DNA from: UMGS1251 sp036666555
GTDB lineage: Bacteria; Bacillota; Clostridia; Lachnospirales; Lachnospiraceae
Assembly (NCBI GenBank): GCA_036666555.1
Contig: JAVWVS010000038.1
Location: 1-16,334 of the forward strand
DNA: 16,334 bases
Direction of reading: 5' to 3'
In this document: positions 15,396 through 16,334 of the stretch, piece after piece
Numbering within the stretch: position 1 is the first letter of the stretch
Layout of the letters: each line of letters starts with the position of its first letter
Notes under the pieces: generated by a model
Told to the model about the DNA's origin: nothing
The model's input: the letters and a program-made list of their open reading frames with translations, nothing else
The model's database searches: none
Position numbers and translations under genes: made by a program

Positions 15396-15482
15396 TGAAA
15401 TAGTAAGAACGATTTTTCTACACTATTTCAGCTAACTGTTGATTTATTGAAATAAGAAGCGTATAATAAACTCACTATTTCA
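15396..15482. repeat. Four alternating 9-bp half-sites at 26-bp intervals before fic
   Basis: TGAAATAGT (15396-15404), ACTATTTCA (15422-15430), TGAAATAAG (15448-15456) and ACTATTTCA (15474-15482) start exactly 26 bp apart and alternate in orientation. The first, second and fourth are perfect copies or inverse complements; the third differs at the last two bases. The dyad centre of sites 3 and 4 falls on the -10 box and that of sites 2 and 3 near the -35 box, as expected of operators for a repressor. Confidence 0.7.
15439..15467 (+). promoter_or_regulatory. Sigma-A promoter of fic
   Basis: TTGATT (15439-15444), a 17-bp spacer and a perfect TATAAT (15462-15467), leaving a leader of about 25 nt to the ATG at 15499. 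It lies inside the four-half-site array. Confidence 0.75.
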
Positions 15483-15498
15483 AATCGAGGTGAGCCAC

Positions 15499-16334
15499 AT
15501 GAACCATTCAGGAAGCTACAAATCCAATTTATCCGGTGAAATGATGTACAAGTCATTTTTGCCGAATGCCTTACCGCCAAAGCCAGACCTTGTACTGGAC
15601 GAAGCGCTTTCCAACTTACTTATAAAAGCCAACTGCGCCATAGCCAAGTTGGAAGCAATCGGTTCAAGGCTTCCAAGCGTTCCGCTGTTTGTGTCCATGT
15701 ATGTGCGCAAGGAAGCACTGCTATCCTCGCAGATTGAAGGGACACAGGCAACCCTTGACGATATTTTAGACCCACACCTTGAGCAGAACACCAATCAAAA
15801 TGTTTCCGATGTCATTAACTATATCAAGGCCACCGACTTTGCCGCGCAGCGGCTCCAGATATTACCCCTGTGCTGCCGGCTCCTGCTGGAAACCCACGAG
15901 GTGCTGCTGTGTGATGTCCGTGGCAGCGAAAAGAACCCCGGTGAATTTCGCCGCAGCCAAAACTGGATTGGCGCACAGGGTAGCACACTGAAAACAGCGC
16001 GGTACATTCCCCCTTGCCCGGAGGATGTGCAAAACGCCATGTCAGATTTGGAAAAATATATGAACGAGATTGACCAAACTGACCCACTGATTAAAATTGC
16101 GCTGATTCACTATCAGTTTGAAACCATCCATCCGTTTTTAGACGGCAACGGCAGAATCGGGCGGCTGATGGTCAACCTGTTTCTCAAGGAAAACAGGCTA
16201 CTCTCTTACCCAATACTGTATATTTCCTATTTCCTAAAACGCAACCGGATTGAATACTACGATCGGCTCACCGAGGTGAGAGAAAAGGGGCACTTTGAGC
16301 AATGGGTCAAGTTTTTTCTGCAAGGAATTTATGA
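15499..16334 (+). CDS. Fic-family protein (AMP transferase fold), partial at the window end
   Basis: Fic proteins usually transfer AMP from ATP to a hydroxyl on a target protein. The 278 visible residues contain a Fic_N-type N-terminal domain, the inhibitory-helix motif SSQIEG (S/TxxxEG, near residue 77) that autoinhibits class II Fic enzymes, and the catalytic motif HPFLDGNGRIGR near residue 213. ATG 15499 has AGGTGAG about 5 nt upstream. The 3' end, probably with a C-terminal winged helix as in many relatives of about 370 residues, lies outside the window. Base composition from about 15580 is clearly richer in G+C than the flanking genes, which suggests horizontal acquisition. The phased operator array over its promoter suggests tight, perhaps autogenous, repression. 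Confidence 0.93.
   Translation, partial: MNHSGSYKSNLSGEMMYKSFLPNALPPKPDLVLDEALSNLLIKANCAIAKLEAIGSRLPSVPLFVSMYVRKEALLSSQIEGTQATLDDILDPHLEQNTNQNVSDVINYIKATDFAAQRLQILPLCCRLLLETHEVLLCDVRGSEKNPGEFRRSQNWIGAQGSTLKTARYIPPCPEDVQNAMSDLEKYMNEIDQTDPLIKIALIHYQFETIHPFLDGNGRIGRLMVNLFLKENRLLSYPILYISYFLKRNRIEYYDRLTEVREKGHFEQWVKFFLQGIY

Noticed and set aside
15779..16087. Open frames overlapping the Fic gene on both strands
   Set aside because: G+C-rich shadows of the Fic frame; the Fic catalytic motif fixes the real frame.
1..16334. CRISPR arrays, tRNA or rRNA genes, complete insertion sequences
   Set aside because: I saw no regularly spaced direct repeats, no tRNA-like cloverleaf and no transposase in the window.

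Overview
The window looks like a chromosomal segment of a low-G+C, spore-forming gut Firmicute, most likely a Clostridia/Lachnospiraceae member. Reasons: an unmistakable spoIIID, a YesN/YesM two-component pair, a lipoprotein serpin of the kind known from gut Clostridia, AGGAGG-type ribosome binding sites and AT-rich spacers. The family assignment is inference. Almost everything is on the minus strand, so gene order below runs from high to low coordinates; only the Fic gene at the right edge is on the plus strand.

Right edge (15369-16334): a plus-strand Fic-family gene, cut by the window end and visibly richer in G+C than its neighbours. Its promoter lies inside an array of four alternating 9-bp half-sites placed exactly every 26 bp. 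Divergent from it is spoIIID (15009-15275), with a near-perfect sigma-E promoter and an inverted repeat that could hide its start site in read-through RNA. Next comes a YesM-like histidine kinase overlapping a YesN-like response regulator (11787-14910), with no transporter beside it.

Centre (5884-11655): a co-directional cluster in the order HPr-like protein without the catalytic His, MATE exporter, a GMP synthase paralogue whose glutaminase domain has lost its catalytic core, a secreted lipoprotein serpin, the fluoride channel CrcB, and a divergent RsmH-type methyltransferase. A consensus promoter sits before the guaA paralogue. A second, complete, canonical guaA follows (4215-5759) with its own promoter.

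Left (1-4222): an AT-rich accessory region directly behind the 3' end of guaA, which is a known integration hotspot in other bacteria. It holds a small membrane protein, an unassigned coding remnant, a TPR gene broken by a one-base frameshift, a degraded gene resembling DUF6414, and an operon of a small HTH protein plus two tandem DNA-methylase-like genes. The last methylase gene ends prematurely at the window edge. This reads as a decaying island with restriction-modification cargo.

The most unusual observations are the glutaminase-deleted GuaA paralogue, the 26-bp-phased operator array before fic, the spoIIID leader arrangement, and the HPr-like protein that keeps the regulatory Ser but lacks the catalytic His.
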